Source: CAILQE01 sp036745415
GTDB taxonomy: Bacteria > Patescibacteriota > Saccharimonadia > Saccharimonadales > UBA4665
Direction: 5' to 3'
Length of the DNA: 64,000 nucleotides
NCBI GenBank assembly: GCA_036745415.1
Contig: DAIOGF010000003.1
Span: 1 to 64,000 of the forward strand
In this document: in pieces, positions 26,461 through 35,933 of the stretch
Layout of the letters: each line of letters starts with the position of its first letter
Position numbering within the stretch: the first letter of the stretch is position 1
The notes under the pieces: generated by a model
What the model was told of the DNA's origin: nothing
Seen by the model: only the letters and a program-made list of their open reading frames with translations
Database searches by the model: none
Made by a program: the position numbers and the translations under genes

Positions 26461-26493
26461 ATATCCTTTCTTCGTAGATAAAATAAAGGATAT
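26461..26493 (-). promoter_or_regulatory. Ribosome-site sequestering hairpin of metK (expression platform)
   Basis: On the minus strand ATATCCTTT (26493-26485) pairs perfectly, 9 bp, with AAAGGATAT (26469-26461), which contains the metK Shine-Dalgarno site. A competing hairpin, ATATAA (26506-26501) with TTATAT (26495-26490), uses part of the same arm. The two are mutually exclusive, which fits a translational switch. Confidence 0.7.
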
Positions 26494-26513
26494 AAGAGAT
26501 TTATATACTTCCT

Positions 26514-26595
26514 AAGAATCTACATAGGCTAGGTGGAGCACCTAATTAAAGTAGGTTGCTATTGGTTCGTAGAGCTAGTACTCTCCCCAATTCTT
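26514..26595 (-). ncRNA. SAM riboswitch-like aptamer (S-box clan) upstream of metK
   Basis: Read on the minus strand: closing stem P1 AAGAATT (26595-26589) / GATTCTT (26520-26514, one wobble); then GAGAGTACTAGCTCTACGAA, which aligns with the S-box core around GGGACUGGC and GAAACC; then GCAACC, a short hairpin and GGTGC (ACCTA/TAGGT stem), the hallmark of the SAM-I/SAM-IV clan. The element precedes the SAM synthase gene, as expected for feedback. Which clan member it belongs to needs a covariance model. Confidence 0.78.
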
Positions 26596-26622
26596 TATAT
26601 TAAATTGTTAATGATTATTATA

Positions 26623-26982
26623 TTACTGTTCTTGTTCTTCAAAGTCAATTTCGTTAGTAACTTTAGTTATAAATTTACTAAATAAATCGAGATCTAATTC
26701 AGAAATTATTTTTCTAATTATTTCTTTGTTCAATTTATCATTCCATACTAAAACATCTAGAATTTTAGCGGTTATATCGTTATTTAGAAAAATGAACTCA
26801 TTCTTGTTTTCTAATTCAGCAGAGATTTTTCTCAGATATTCATCGATTGAATTTATAGTGAGAGTGTATTGTTCCCGATTCTTCTGATCTAGAAAGAAGA
26901 CTTCAGCTTCTTGAATATCGTTATCTTCTCCTATCAATAGTGGTATTTCTATCGATTCAGGTACTGCCTTATTGTTCTCCAT
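26623..26982 (-). CDS. Hypothetical protein, 119 residues
   Basis: Not recognised. Small and acidic, mostly helical, without membrane span or known motif; the centre has FLDQKNREQYTL and the C terminus ends DFEEQEQ. It overlaps the stop of the 177-residue gene by one base, so it is translated with that gene and galU. It is the last gene before the metK leader. Confidence 0.6.
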   Translation of the reverse strand: MENNKAVPESIEIPLLIGEDNDIQEAEVFFLDQKNREQYTLTINSIDEYLRKISAELENKNEFIFLNNDITAKILDVLVWNDKLNKEIIRKIISELDLDLFSKFITKVTNEIDFEEQEQ

Positions 26983-27515
26983 TATTTAGTTCCTTGTTTT
27001 GATTTAGTTACATGTGTCATAAATTTTTTCTCTCCAGGGACTGTAAATGTTGACCCTATTCTAACGAACGTTGGTAAGCCATCAATATTACCTAGAGATG
27101 CAAAGAACAGTCTAGCTTTAGTGGAATCATCTTTCACATAATATGAAGGAATAGAACAATCTACAAATCTTCCTACTCTCTGAGCTTTTCCATCGATAAT
27201 ATTTGTAATACTAGTCCATAGTCCTCTATTCATTCTATCTTCTATATTTTCACGATTACTATCCTCTATTTGAACTCCATCTCTAAATTTAATCTTCCAA
27301 TCGTCCTCAAGAATCTTGGTTGCTCTTTCAGTCATGGCACTTCCATACCGAACTACTTGACCGGATACTAGTTTTACTTCAACAGTATTTATATCCATAT
27401 CTTCCTCAAGCCAAGGAATCATTTCTGTAGTTATGGTAAGGCTTGTATTTTTAAGTGTTTCAATACCGGCTTCTCTAGCTATATCTTTTCTGCCTATATT
27501 TTCTGTTTTATTCAT
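26982..27515 (-). CDS. Hypothetical protein, 177 residues
   Basis: Not recognised. Soluble, alpha/beta, with a single cysteine (FVDCSIPSYY) and no known motif. Start and stop overlap its neighbours by one base each (galU upstream, the 119-residue gene downstream), so it belongs to a tight pyrH-galU-177-119 unit. A link to nucleotide-sugar metabolism is guilt by association only. Confidence 0.6.
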   Translation of the reverse strand: MNKTENIGRKDIAREAGIETLKNTSLTITTEMIPWLEEDMDINTVEVKLVSGQVVRYGSAMTERATKILEDDWKIKFRDGVQIEDSNRENIEDRMNRGLWTSITNIIDGKAQRVGRFVDCSIPSYYVKDDSTKARLFFASLGNIDGLPTFVRIGSTFTVPGEKKFMTHVTKSKQGTK

Positions 27516-28393
27516 TACTGATTAATTCTTCTTAGTATATATTCCTTAAGGTCTGGTCCAAGTTTAGGGTCTGCTAAAGCGTGATCTACTACAGCTTTTA
27601 GATAGCTAGCTTTATCTCCAGCGTCATGGTAAACCCCTTCAATAAATTTACCTACTACCATACCCATTTTAGCTAGATCACTAACAGATTCAGATATTCC
27701 AATTTCTCCACTGTGTCCAATTTTTTCTTCTCTTACAATCGGCATTATGTCTGGCGTTAAAAGATATCCACCTGTTACTGCATAATTCGAAGGAGTTTTT
27801 TCTGGTCCTGGTTTTTCTATGATTTCATCAACCTTAAAAATTTTATCTTGAATATTATCAGATATTTTAGCCATTCCATATTTATTTGAATCCTTGGGGT
27901 CGATTTCGATTAGAGAAATTACACTTTTACCAGTTTGATTGTAAACATCTAGCATTTGTTTGGCATGAGGCACTTCTGACCTAAAGAAATCATCTGCGAA
28001 ATACATAAAGAATGGCTCATCGTCTGCTAATAAGTGTGAAGCATTTAGCAGTGGTCTAGCATTACCTTTTGGAGTTCCTTTTTGTCGAATGTAAATGAAA
28101 TTAGCTAATTCTGCTATCTTTTTAATCTCTTCAGCTAATTCGTTTTTACCTTTTTCTCTTAGTTCTTGTTCTAATTCGTCCGATCTATCGAAGTGATCTT
28201 CGATAGCACGTTTGGTGCTTCCTGTGACTATTATTATGTCAGTAACTCCACTTGCCACTAATTGTTCTACTATAATTTGAATTACTGGTTTATCTATAAT
28301 GGGTAGCATTTCTTTCGGCATAGCTTTAGTTTGTGGTAGAAAACGAGTTCCTAATCCTGCAGCCGCAATTATTGCTTTAGTTGGTTGTTTCAT
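27515..28393 (-). CDS. galU: UTP-glucose-1-phosphate uridylyltransferase
   Basis: 292 residues, normal length. The nucleotide motif AAGLGTRFLPQTKAMPKEMLP is at the start, then DKPVIQIIVEQ and FVDD-like metal site (YFADDFF). GalU makes UDP-glucose from UTP and glucose-1-phosphate; UDP-glucose can feed the surface glycosyltransferases at 30-34 kb and the glucan operon at 36-40 kb. It follows pyrH by 10 bases, which pairs UMP phosphorylation with use of uridine nucleotides. Confidence 0.95.
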   Translation of the reverse strand: MKQPTKAIIAAAGLGTRFLPQTKAMPKEMLPIIDKPVIQIIVEQLVASGVTDIIIVTGSTKRAIEDHFDRSDELEQELREKGKNELAEEIKKIAELANFIYIRQKGTPKGNARPLLNASHLLADDEPFFMYFADDFFRSEVPHAKQMLDVYNQTGKSVISLIEIDPKDSNKYGMAKISDNIQDKIFKVDEIIEKPGPEKTPSNYAVTGGYLLTPDIMPIVREEKIGHSGEIGISESVSDLAKMGMVVGKFIEGVYHDAGDKASYLKAVVDHALADPKLGPDLKEYILRRINQ

Positions 28394-28403
28394 TATTGCC
28401 TTC

Positions 28404-29111
28404 CTATCCTATTACTGTTCCAACAGAATTTTCTTTAACAACGTTAAGTAAATTATTTTCTCCAAAACTATCAAAGACAACTACTTTCATTTTATGATCC
28501 ATAGCTAGTCCTAATGCTGCTTTATCCATAACTTGAATTTCATTATCTGAAAGGGCTCTTTGATAATCTAATGATTCTATTTTTTTAGCATCATTAAATT
28601 TAGTGGGATCTTTATCGTATACCCCATCAACTTTTGTGGCTTTTAGAACCGCATCACAATCTAATTCGAGAGCTAAGCTTACTGCGGCAGTGTCTGTTGT
28701 AAGATATGGTCTTCCGATACCTCCAGCTACTATAACAACCCTTCCCCTTTCGAGGTGCTTATTCGCTAATCTGTGATTAAAAGGTTCTGCTACTTGAGCG
28801 GCAAAGATATTACTCATACATCTTGTTGGTATGTCTCTAGATTCAAAAATATCTGTAAGAGCAAGAGCATTAATCATAGTTCCAAGCATGCCCATGTGGT
28901 CTGCCGTAACTCTTTTTACTCCATCTCCAGCAACATTCTTGCCTCTAACTATGTTACCAGCACCTACTACTATAATTATTTGTGTGTTGGTTTGTTCTAG
29001 AGCTTTCTTAATATTTTCGGATAATTTAACAGCTATTTTTGTATCTATTCCGGATGAATTAGTGCCAGAAAGTTGTTCGCCAGAGATTTTTAGTAAAATT
29101 CTTTTGTACAT
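28404..29111 (-). CDS. pyrH: Uridylate kinase
   Basis: 235 residues, amino-acid-kinase fold, typical bacterial UMP kinase: LLKISGEQL at the start, VVGAGNIVRG, GGIGRPYLTTDTAA and VDGVYDKDP. It phosphorylates UMP to UDP with ATP. Unlike most bacteria it is not next to tsf and frr; it heads a unit with galU and two unknown genes. Confidence 0.96.
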   Translation of the reverse strand: MYKRILLKISGEQLSGTNSSGIDTKIAVKLSENIKKALEQTNTQIIIVVGAGNIVRGKNVAGDGVKRVTADHMGMLGTMINALALTDIFESRDIPTRCMSNIFAAQVAEPFNHRLANKHLERGRVVIVAGGIGRPYLTTDTAAVSLALELDCDAVLKATKVDGVYDKDPTKFNDAKKIESLDYQRALSDNEIQVMDKAALGLAMDHKMKVVVFDSFGENNLLNVVKENSVGTVIG

Positions 29112-29145
29112 TAATTAGTAGTTTAAAACGATTCTTTAAAAATAT

Positions 29146-30228
29146 CTACTTATATATTGCTACAAAGTTTTTATCTTCAGGATTAATTAAGGAAGATTTC
29201 TGATAGTTTCTAGTAACATTCGCTGCTATTTCTTCTCCAAGTTCATGACATTGTTTTTCGTTGGTTACTCGCATAGGCTCTAGGAATTCCAGATGAGAAT
29301 TCTTAGGTGCATATTTGGCGACAAGAGGTACTATTATTGCACCATTACTGCATGCTTCGATGAGCATTCTGCATGTACCTTCAGAAAATTTTCGTAGAAA
29401 TACTTGTTTTTTCTCATGATCAACAATATCTTCTTCGCCACTAGCAGATTCTATTATCATCCTAGCTGAAGATTGATTCATTAATTCATGTGAGTGTATT
29501 AGTCTAGTTCTTCTATTAGAATAGCTTCGGTATAGCCCTAATTCAGCGGATTGTTTTTTAGTTAGTCCTTGTCCTCCACCACTAGGGAATGTTTTAAGCA
29601 CGCTACCAGCTTTTCGTAAAATACCATCTATTACGTTTGGTTCTTCAAGATTGAAAGCTTCTCTTAATGCAAAATAACCTATAACTCTACCTACTAGAAC
29701 TGTAAGGAAGTTTTCTAAATTTTCAATTCCTTCTTTTTCTGCAGCGAAATGCATTCCTGCGGCATGGAAACCTAGGTCTGCAAGCTCAGCATGATTACTA
29801 AGTAGAATTAATTTAGGACCTTTTCTACCTTTCCTAGGATTAATATCTCTGAAGAAATCTAACCCATCAGCCATATCAGCAAATTTATTGGTTACCATAG
29901 TCTTAGTTTCTTCATCGCCAAGCATTAAAGCCGCCATTCCTAGTACTTGTTCTTTCTCGGCTCTTCTGACCATATTAGGTTGTAGGAATACTTGAGAATG
30001 ATTAATTGAATCAGGTCTTCGTGCGGTTCTTAAATAGTCTGAATCTATAACTTCAAAAAAAGGATTCTCTTTATATTCGTTCTCTAGATTGCCGTACACC
30101 ACTTTTGCAGCAATATTCATAAAATGGGTATCTAGACCCTCATAGTGGCCTTGAAGTGCTTCTACTGTTAGTCCTATTTCATTAGCTAATGTTTCTATAG
30201 TTGTTTGGGCTTGTTCTTTAATATTCAT
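29146..30228 (-). CDS. PlsC-like acyltransferase (putative)
   Basis: 360 residues. The acyltransferase signature H-x4-D is seen in LSNHAELADLG, followed by a hydrophobic substrate region (LTVLVGRVIGYFAL), FPSGGGQG in place of the usual FPEG-T block and IIVPLVAKYAP, like the IVPVAI strand. The family adds acyl chains to glycerol-phosphate or lysolipids. It is longer than PlsC (about 240) because of a 130-residue N-terminal helical region. TATAAT lies 8 bases before the ATG. The specific substrate is not assigned. Confidence 0.72.
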   Translation of the reverse strand: MNIKEQAQTTIETLANEIGLTVEALQGHYEGLDTHFMNIAAKVVYGNLENEYKENPFFEVIDSDYLRTARRPDSINHSQVFLQPNMVRRAEKEQVLGMAALMLGDEETKTMVTNKFADMADGLDFFRDINPRKGRKGPKLILLSNHAELADLGFHAAGMHFAAEKEGIENLENFLTVLVGRVIGYFALREAFNLEEPNVIDGILRKAGSVLKTFPSGGGQGLTKKQSAELGLYRSYSNRRTRLIHSHELMNQSSARMIIESASGEEDIVDHEKKQVFLRKFSEGTCRMLIEACSNGAIIVPLVAKYAPKNSHLEFLEPMRVTNEKQCHELGEEIAANVTRNYQKSSLINPEDKNFVAIYK

Positions 30229-30278
30229 AGATTCTTATTATATATAAAATATGCCATTAAAGTATAATGGTTACGTAT

Positions 30279-30716
30279 ATGGCTTATATTGTAGATTTAG
30301 TAGATTGGACCAAGAAAACTAAGAATAAGATGCTTAAAATAGATTTTGTTAGGTTTGGATTAGTTGGATCTATTGGTTTTAGTGTTAATTATATATTCTT
30401 AACAATATTTTTTAGAATTCTTAAGATTGAAATTATTATAGCTCAAATTTTATCAGGAGAAATAGCCCTTCTGACTAATTTTATGTTTCATAATTATTGG
30501 ACATACAAAGGACATAAACATATTCCAATTAGCAAGAAATTACTGAATTTTCATCTTACAAGTTTTGCTGGCCAATTAATAATCCTAGCAATTGAAACGA
30601 TTGGCGTTAAGACTTTTAAGATTAACTACGGTCTAACACTAATTATGGCTAGTGCAGTTGTTATGGTTTGGAATTTTGTCTGGACTAAATATTACGTATT
30701 TAAATCGAAAAAATAA
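30279..30716 (+). CDS. GtrA-family membrane protein
   Basis: 145 residues from ATG 30279; an ATG at 30267 overlaps the -10 box (TATAAT, 30263-30268) and is less likely. Four membrane segments with the GtrA pattern: FVRFGLVGSIGFSVNYIF, a conserved TNFMFHNYWTY loop and a final WNFVWTKYYVFKSKK. GtrA proteins help flip or use polyprenyl-phosphate sugars. It lies in a group of surface glycosylation genes and its end touches the GT39 gene tail to tail. Confidence 0.88.
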   Translation: MAYIVDLVDWTKKTKNKMLKIDFVRFGLVGSIGFSVNYIFLTIFFRILKIEIIIAQILSGEIALLTNFMFHNYWTYKGHKHIPISKKLLNFHLTSFAGQLIILAIETIGVKTFKINYGLTLIMASAVVMVWNFVWTKYYVFKSKK

Positions 30717-32483
30717 TTATTTCTCAAATATAAATATTGAAGGTGTTAATCTTATTATTTTCTTTTTGAATATATCTTTGTATGAAATGCCTTTACTGGC
30801 TTGACTTGATGTAAGTACATTAGTATCCACAGCTATGAAACTACCTTCAGGAAGATTATTGTCATACCACTTAACATAGTTATTCTTATCTTTACCGAAG
30901 TAATATTCAGCTACACCGTCAGCTGCAAATAAATCGTAATATAGATGTTTATCATGATTTGAATCTTTCCAGTTCCTAAGAGCTATATAATCTTGTCCCC
31001 AATCATAGTTAGAGTCTTGAGCAATTGTGAAAGCGTTCTTGCTTCCGCCAACAGCGTAATTGAAGTAGCTTAAGAAGTGAGGATAGCTAACGAGGGTTGA
31101 AATGATACTTAAGACAATTAGGGTATATGTTATTGAAGATACTTTAATTTTAAAAAATATATTATCCCAATTACGTTCAATTATTATTGCGGTGATTAAA
31201 CTAATAGTACCAACGAACGGCAATAAATGCCTTTCACCTAATTTGAGCATTGAATACATTGCGAATATAAAATAAATTGCGCTGTATACAATTGTTATAG
31301 TTTCTGGTCTTAAGCTAACGGTAGCCCGTTTAATCTTTGATTTAAAGAGAATCCATATACTTACTAACAATAAGATAATGCTTGGTAGAGGGTTCTTTGT
31401 AAGCCAGATCACTGGAAAATAGCCTAAGCGCATAATCCAGTCCGGCTGATTGTATACGTGATTCATGAAATATATTCCTGGCCTAAAAACACCGACCTCC
31501 AGATTTGTAATAAATAATCCATTAATCCAAGTACCTAAAGCTTTAGTTGGAGAGGATAAATTATTAAGAAATGTAAGTAGTGGTTTGGAGAATAAGTTTA
31601 AGTGTCCATACCAGGTATTGAACATTTGATAATATTGATCCTTGGCGCTAATCCCATATGTAAATGGTAGATATATAATTGTAATTACAGAAACTAAGAC
31701 TATCGAATAGATTGCTAATTGCTTAATTCTAAATGATAATAACTTATCTTGTTTTCTTTTATATAACGCATAAATTAAATAGTAAATTGGAATAAATAGT
31801 ATTAGAGCTATTGATGAATATTTTGTTATAGCCGCTACTCCTGATGCCAATCCAAGATATATAGCCCATTTATAGTTATTGTATTTAATTAGTCCGAAGA
31901 AGCACAAAAGAGTTATGAGTGTTGTTAATAGCGATGGTACGTCAAAAGTAACTAAAGTCGCGTGACCTAGGATTGATGGATTGAATACAATAAGCGACAG
32001 TAATATAATTGCTACTTTTTTATTGAAGATCTTAAGCGCCAATATGGTTACGACTACAAGTAGAATTGTGTTAACGGTTAGAATTGCTGTTCTAGCTACC
32101 GAAATTATGTGATGACTTATACTGGGGTTATGGCCAAAGATTAATTGTTGGCCATAGTCCCATTGATGATCGGCATTCGTAGATAGAAGATAATCGTACG
32201 TGAAGTCTGATTGATTTAATTTTATGAATTGCAAAGGTAGCCCTACTAGAACTTTCATTAATATTGGATGTTCTGGATTTAATACTGCCCTCATATCATG
32301 ATCATACTGATATGAGCTAGCAATATGGGCAACTTCATCATAAGTTATTGATTCCGGAGTTACCTTAATGCCAAATAGATTCATGCCATGAGAAGATGTA
32401 TAAGATAAAGAAAAGAACAGAAATATGAGCAATCCAAACAATAGTTGGAATGAATACTTATTTATAAAACTCTTTATGTTCAT
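30717..32483 (-). CDS. Membrane glycosyltransferase, GT39/ArnT-like
   Basis: 588 residues with about 11 membrane spans. The first outer loop has the acidic catalytic motif TYDEVAHIASS; the C-terminal soluble part has DSNYDWGQDYIALRN, common in bacterial GT39-like proteins. The family transfers a sugar from polyprenyl phosphate to an outer acceptor such as a protein. It is one of four glycosylation genes in 30.2-34.4 kb. TATAAT lies 8 bases upstream of the ATG. Confidence 0.85.
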   Translation of the reverse strand: MNIKSFINKYSFQLLFGLLIFLFFSLSYTSSHGMNLFGIKVTPESITYDEVAHIASSYQYDHDMRAVLNPEHPILMKVLVGLPLQFIKLNQSDFTYDYLLSTNADHQWDYGQQLIFGHNPSISHHIISVARTAILTVNTILLVVVTILALKIFNKKVAIILLSLIVFNPSILGHATLVTFDVPSLLTTLITLLCFFGLIKYNNYKWAIYLGLASGVAAITKYSSIALILFIPIYYLIYALYKRKQDKLLSFRIKQLAIYSIVLVSVITIIYLPFTYGISAKDQYYQMFNTWYGHLNLFSKPLLTFLNNLSSPTKALGTWINGLFITNLEVGVFRPGIYFMNHVYNQPDWIMRLGYFPVIWLTKNPLPSIILLLVSIWILFKSKIKRATVSLRPETITIVYSAIYFIFAMYSMLKLGERHLLPFVGTISLITAIIIERNWDNIFFKIKVSSITYTLIVLSIISTLVSYPHFLSYFNYAVGGSKNAFTIAQDSNYDWGQDYIALRNWKDSNHDKHLYYDLFAADGVAEYYFGKDKNNYVKWYDNNLPEGSFIAVDTNVLTSSQASKGISYKDIFKKKIIRLTPSIFIFEK

Positions 32484-32565
32484 GCTTTTATATTATATAC
32501 AAAATTACATACGACTATAATTTTTGTTAAGTATTTAAAATTAATATAGTATATACATAAGAATC

Positions 32566-33291
32566 ATGGAAAAGCTTTCTATTGTTATACCTGCCTTAAA
32601 TGAAGAACATCGTTTACCCGGTACTCTTAATACTCTCGCTGTATATATAAAAGATAATTTAAAACAATACGATAATGAAGTTGTTATTGTCGTTCCCGAG
32701 GGCACAGACCAAACTCTTGAAGTTGCTAAAAAGCATAAAGATTTATTTAATTGTGGATATAAAATTGTAGAACCTGGAAGAAAAGTCGGTAAAGGTAGAG
32801 ATGTACGCGCTGGCGTACTTGAGGCTAGTGGCGACAAAATTATATTTATGGACGCAGATTTAGCTACCCCACTACATCATATTCCGGAGATGTTAAATAA
32901 GCTTAATGATAGAACCCAGGTTTCTATCGGTGTAAGAAGAATAGAGAAGATTCATCATTCCAAGCTTAGATCTATGGTGTCCCAATTAGGCAATATTGCA
33001 TCTAAACTATTCGTAGGTATTTATTATGAAGATACTCAGTGTGGATTTAAAGGTTTCACTAAAGAAGCTGCTGAAGTTATATTTAAGAAACAAACAATCA
33101 TGGGTTGGGCTTTTGATATAGAACTTTTAGCAATAGCTAAGATTGAAGGATATAAAGTTTCGACAGTGATTATCAATGATTGGATAGATGTTGAAGGTGG
33201 TAATTTGGTGGATAATGTACTTAGATCTAGCGTTAATACTCTTAGAGAATTATTCAAGATAAGAATGAATATGATTAGACGTAAATACTAA
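32566..33291 (+). CDS. Family 2 glycosyltransferase, ALG5/dolichyl-phosphate glucosyltransferase-like
   Basis: 241 residues. GT-A fold with LSIVIPALNEEHRLPGTL at the start, IIFMDADLATPL (metal-binding D-x-D) and DTQCGFKGF. This subgroup charges a polyprenyl phosphate with glucose or mannose from UDP- or GDP-sugar at the inner membrane face. It would supply the lipid-linked donor for the GT39 and PIG-V-like enzymes on either side. No membrane spans, so it is peripheral. Confidence 0.9.
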   Translation: MEKLSIVIPALNEEHRLPGTLNTLAVYIKDNLKQYDNEVVIVVPEGTDQTLEVAKKHKDLFNCGYKIVEPGRKVGKGRDVRAGVLEASGDKIIFMDADLATPLHHIPEMLNKLNDRTQVSIGVRRIEKIHHSKLRSMVSQLGNIASKLFVGIYYEDTQCGFKGFTKEAAEVIFKKQTIMGWAFDIELLAIAKIEGYKVSTVIINDWIDVEGGNLVDNVLRSSVNTLRELFKIRMNMIRRKY

Positions 33292-34406
33292 TGAGTTACA
33301 AATCCTGCAGCAAATAATATAACGCTATACGTCCACATGCTACTAAGTGCCACTAATGAAACAACCTGTGCATGTATTTTATTTTTAAAATAATCAAAAA
33401 GCATAATCTGAACAGGAAATGCCATTAATGTATATCTAGCGAAACCATCGAATTGACCTCCTATGAAAGGTATAGCCAAGAAAAATAGTGAATATAGAGC
33501 GAAGCTTTTCCTTCTTTTGTTCCAGTAGATGACTGAAATTATTAGTGTAATAACTAAAGCTAAATCAAGAAGTGATGCGCCACCAAAATTAGACCATATT
33601 CTTGCTTTGAGCCAATGATGTACAGTTTGTGATTGAGCAAACTCTATAGGATTACTAAATTTAATTTGTAGGAAGATCATATAAGCAATAAGTCCAATAG
33701 ATCCTATGATTCCTGTTATGAATGATTTAATAACTGTAAATTTTTCTTCTATAAGTATTAAGACTATTAAAGGTATTAGGAAAAACCCTGTGACCCTAGT
33801 AATAACTGAAAGTGCTAGAAATGCCGTTGCTGGAACAATTCTCCTACTTAAAGCGAAATATATACTAGCAAGTGCTGTTAAGGCATAAAAACTTTCCGTA
33901 TAGACACACATAAGATAGATTCCACTTGGGAATAAAACGAAATATAATGAAGCTTTTAATAGGGTTAAATTATTCTTAATAGTATCACCTATACTTTCTA
34001 GGTATTTTTTAATGACTTTCATGTAGAAGTAAATTGCGCCCCAGAGAGATAGCCAACTAATTATGATTCCTGATATTAAATACGAATCTACAAAAATATG
34101 GACGAATTTAATCAATAAAGCATAAAAAGGAAAGAAACCTGTAAAGAATTTATCATCATATCCAGAGCTGGCAATATGTATGTAGTCTACCCCATCCCAG
34201 TTGGCTAGATATTTAATAGGGATATTATTTTCAAGTAAGTAATGTGAGCCTGATTCGCCATTAGGTGCAACTAGCCTATTGCTTTCAGTACTAATTAATA
34301 GGCCGGCTATAATAACAGTTATAGCTATAACTAAGCTTAATAACCATAGGTTATTTTTTGTATAGTTAATAATATTTGAAATGTACTTCTTTATCTTAGA
34401 TTTCAT
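33288..34406 (-). CDS. PIG-V-like mannosyltransferase (multi-pass)
   Basis: 372 residues with eight to ten membrane spans. The N-terminal outer loop has the group motif NWDGVDYIHIASSGYDD followed by FFPFYALLI, as in PIG-V and bacterial GT76-like proteins that use polyprenyl-phosphate mannose. It overlaps the ALG5-like gene by 4 bases tail to tail. Its acceptor (lipid or protein) is not known. Confidence 0.82.
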   Translation of the reverse strand: MKSKIKKYISNIINYTKNNLWLLSLVIAITVIIAGLLISTESNRLVAPNGESGSHYLLENNIPIKYLANWDGVDYIHIASSGYDDKFFTGFFPFYALLIKFVHIFVDSYLISGIIISWLSLWGAIYFYMKVIKKYLESIGDTIKNNLTLLKASLYFVLFPSGIYLMCVYTESFYALTALASIYFALSRRIVPATAFLALSVITRVTGFFLIPLIVLILIEEKFTVIKSFITGIIGSIGLIAYMIFLQIKFSNPIEFAQSQTVHHWLKARIWSNFGGASLLDLALVITLIISVIYWNKRRKSFALYSLFFLAIPFIGGQFDGFARYTLMAFPVQIMLFDYFKNKIHAQVVSLVALSSMWTYSVILFAAGFVTH

Positions 34407-34452
34407 GATTTTATATATTATATTATAATAACTTTAGATAAGCTTAATAATA

Positions 34453-35850
34453 ATGAAAATTAACATCTTAAAAAATATAAAGCATACTCTGTCTTTATTA
34501 TTAATTATATTAATAACTCTATTTATCCTTCCTTTAAATAAATTATCTGCTATTCAATATTGTGGAGCTGCTCCGTTCATGAGCTGTGGAGTACAAGCAA
34601 CTAAAGTTACCAATAGTACAACTACAACATGGACTATGAGTACGGGTGGAGATTATGGTTTTCAGGTTCCTGCTTGTACGAGCTCCATAACTGTGCAATT
34701 ATGGGGCGCAGGAGGAGGTGGAGGTAGTTCCGCCCAAGCTGGCGGTGGAGGCGGTCAATTCGTTCAATCTACCATATCAGTAACTGCTGGAGTTATATAT
34801 CCTATTACTGTTGGTGCTAAAGGTTTGGGTGGTGCAGCCCCTGATTTTGCAGGTACCTTTAATAATGGATCTTCCGGTGGAAACAGTACATTCAATAATA
34901 CAGTGATAGTTGCTAGTGGCGGAGGTGGAGGAACTAATAGCTCTGGTGCTGGTGGTAACAGTGGTACGGGAACTATTAAGTACTCTGGCGGAAATGGTGG
35001 AACTGGTAGCGGTTCTTATGGAGGTGGTGGTGGTAGCTCTGCAGGAACTTCTAGCAATGGAAACAATGGAGCTAACGCTATTTCAGGAAACGCTCCTGGC
35101 ACAGGTGGCACAGCGGTCACTGGTGGGGGTGCTGGTGGTAATGGTGGAGGCTCTGGTGGCAATGGTAGTACTCCAGGTGGTGGAGGTGGTGGAGGCGGCA
35201 CTATTGTCGGTGTCCACGGTGCGCTTTTTGGTCAAGGAGGTGGTGATGGTGCTAATGGTCAAATAGTAATCACTTACAATAATCCTGGACTATGTTCTCA
35301 AGCTTTCGCATCGGTTGGTATGACAACTAACATAAATCCAATCATATCTATCTCTAGCAGCGGAAGTATCTTATTTTCACTAACACCATTACCTTCTGGA
35401 TATGTTCAAGGTATCAATCACGATACAGTTCAGGTAACTACCAATGATGTTTCTGGTTATACATTAACAATCAGTATGAATGGAGCTTCGAATAGCTTAA
35501 TTAGTGGGTCTAATTATATTCCATCAACATCTGCTACATATTTTTCCCCAACAGCTCTTTCTGCAAATTCCTGGGGCTATAGAATTGATGGAACGGGAAG
35601 TTTTACGGGCACTCTAGGCAGTACATATGATACGGGCAGTAATACGTCACCATCCCCAAGTGCACTTACCTTTTCATCCGTTCCGGTAGTGTCAAGTCCT
35701 CAAACAATTAAAACTACATCATCAAATGCTAGTAACGATCAAACAATTATTAATTACAGCGTAGCCTTGAACACTACACAATCTAGTGGAAACGGTACTC
35801 AAGGTGCTAGCTATACAGGTACTATATTATATACAGCAATTACTAATTAA
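34453..35850 (+). CDS. Secreted glycine-rich surface protein
   Basis: 465 residues. A signal peptide (about 1-32) precedes a glycine-rich domain (about 65-275) with many GGGG/GGNGG runs broken by strands such as ITVQLWGAGGGGG and VIYPITVGAKGLGG, as in glycine-rich fibre or tail proteins. A C-terminal beta domain (about 285-465) has VTTNDVSGYTLTISMNG, common in surface proteins of small bacteria. No membrane anchor or sorting motif follows. Local G content is higher than in neighbours because of Gly codons. Probably extracellular or fibrous. Confidence 0.78.
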   Translation: MKINILKNIKHTLSLLLIILITLFILPLNKLSAIQYCGAAPFMSCGVQATKVTNSTTTTWTMSTGGDYGFQVPACTSSITVQLWGAGGGGGSSAQAGGGGGQFVQSTISVTAGVIYPITVGAKGLGGAAPDFAGTFNNGSSGGNSTFNNTVIVASGGGGGTNSSGAGGNSGTGTIKYSGGNGGTGSGSYGGGGGSSAGTSSNGNNGANAISGNAPGTGGTAVTGGGAGGNGGGSGGNGSTPGGGGGGGGTIVGVHGALFGQGGGDGANGQIVITYNNPGLCSQAFASVGMTTNINPIISISSSGSILFSLTPLPSGYVQGINHDTVQVTTNDVSGYTLTISMNGASNSLISGSNYIPSTSATYFSPTALSANSWGYRIDGTGSFTGTLGSTYDTGSNTSPSPSALTFSSVPVVSSPQTIKTTSSNASNDQTIINYSVALNTTQSSGNGTQGASYTGTILYTAITN

Positions 35851-35933
35851 ATGTTTAAATAATTAAAATTTTAATCTATAATTAAAGAGGTAATGCTTTA
35901 TTAATCGTAAAGGGGTATAGGAATCAATAATAG

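Noticed and set aside
34910..35266. Long frame rich in Val and Leu inside the glycine-rich gene, and a Pro-rich frame opposite it
   Set aside because: Both are frame-shifted readings of the Gly codon repeats of the surface protein; neither has a ribosome site or independent support.
34700..35280. Tandem DNA repeat in the glycine-rich region
   Set aside because: The repeats are codon-level runs of Gly with varied third bases and spacing, not a unit repeated at the DNA level.
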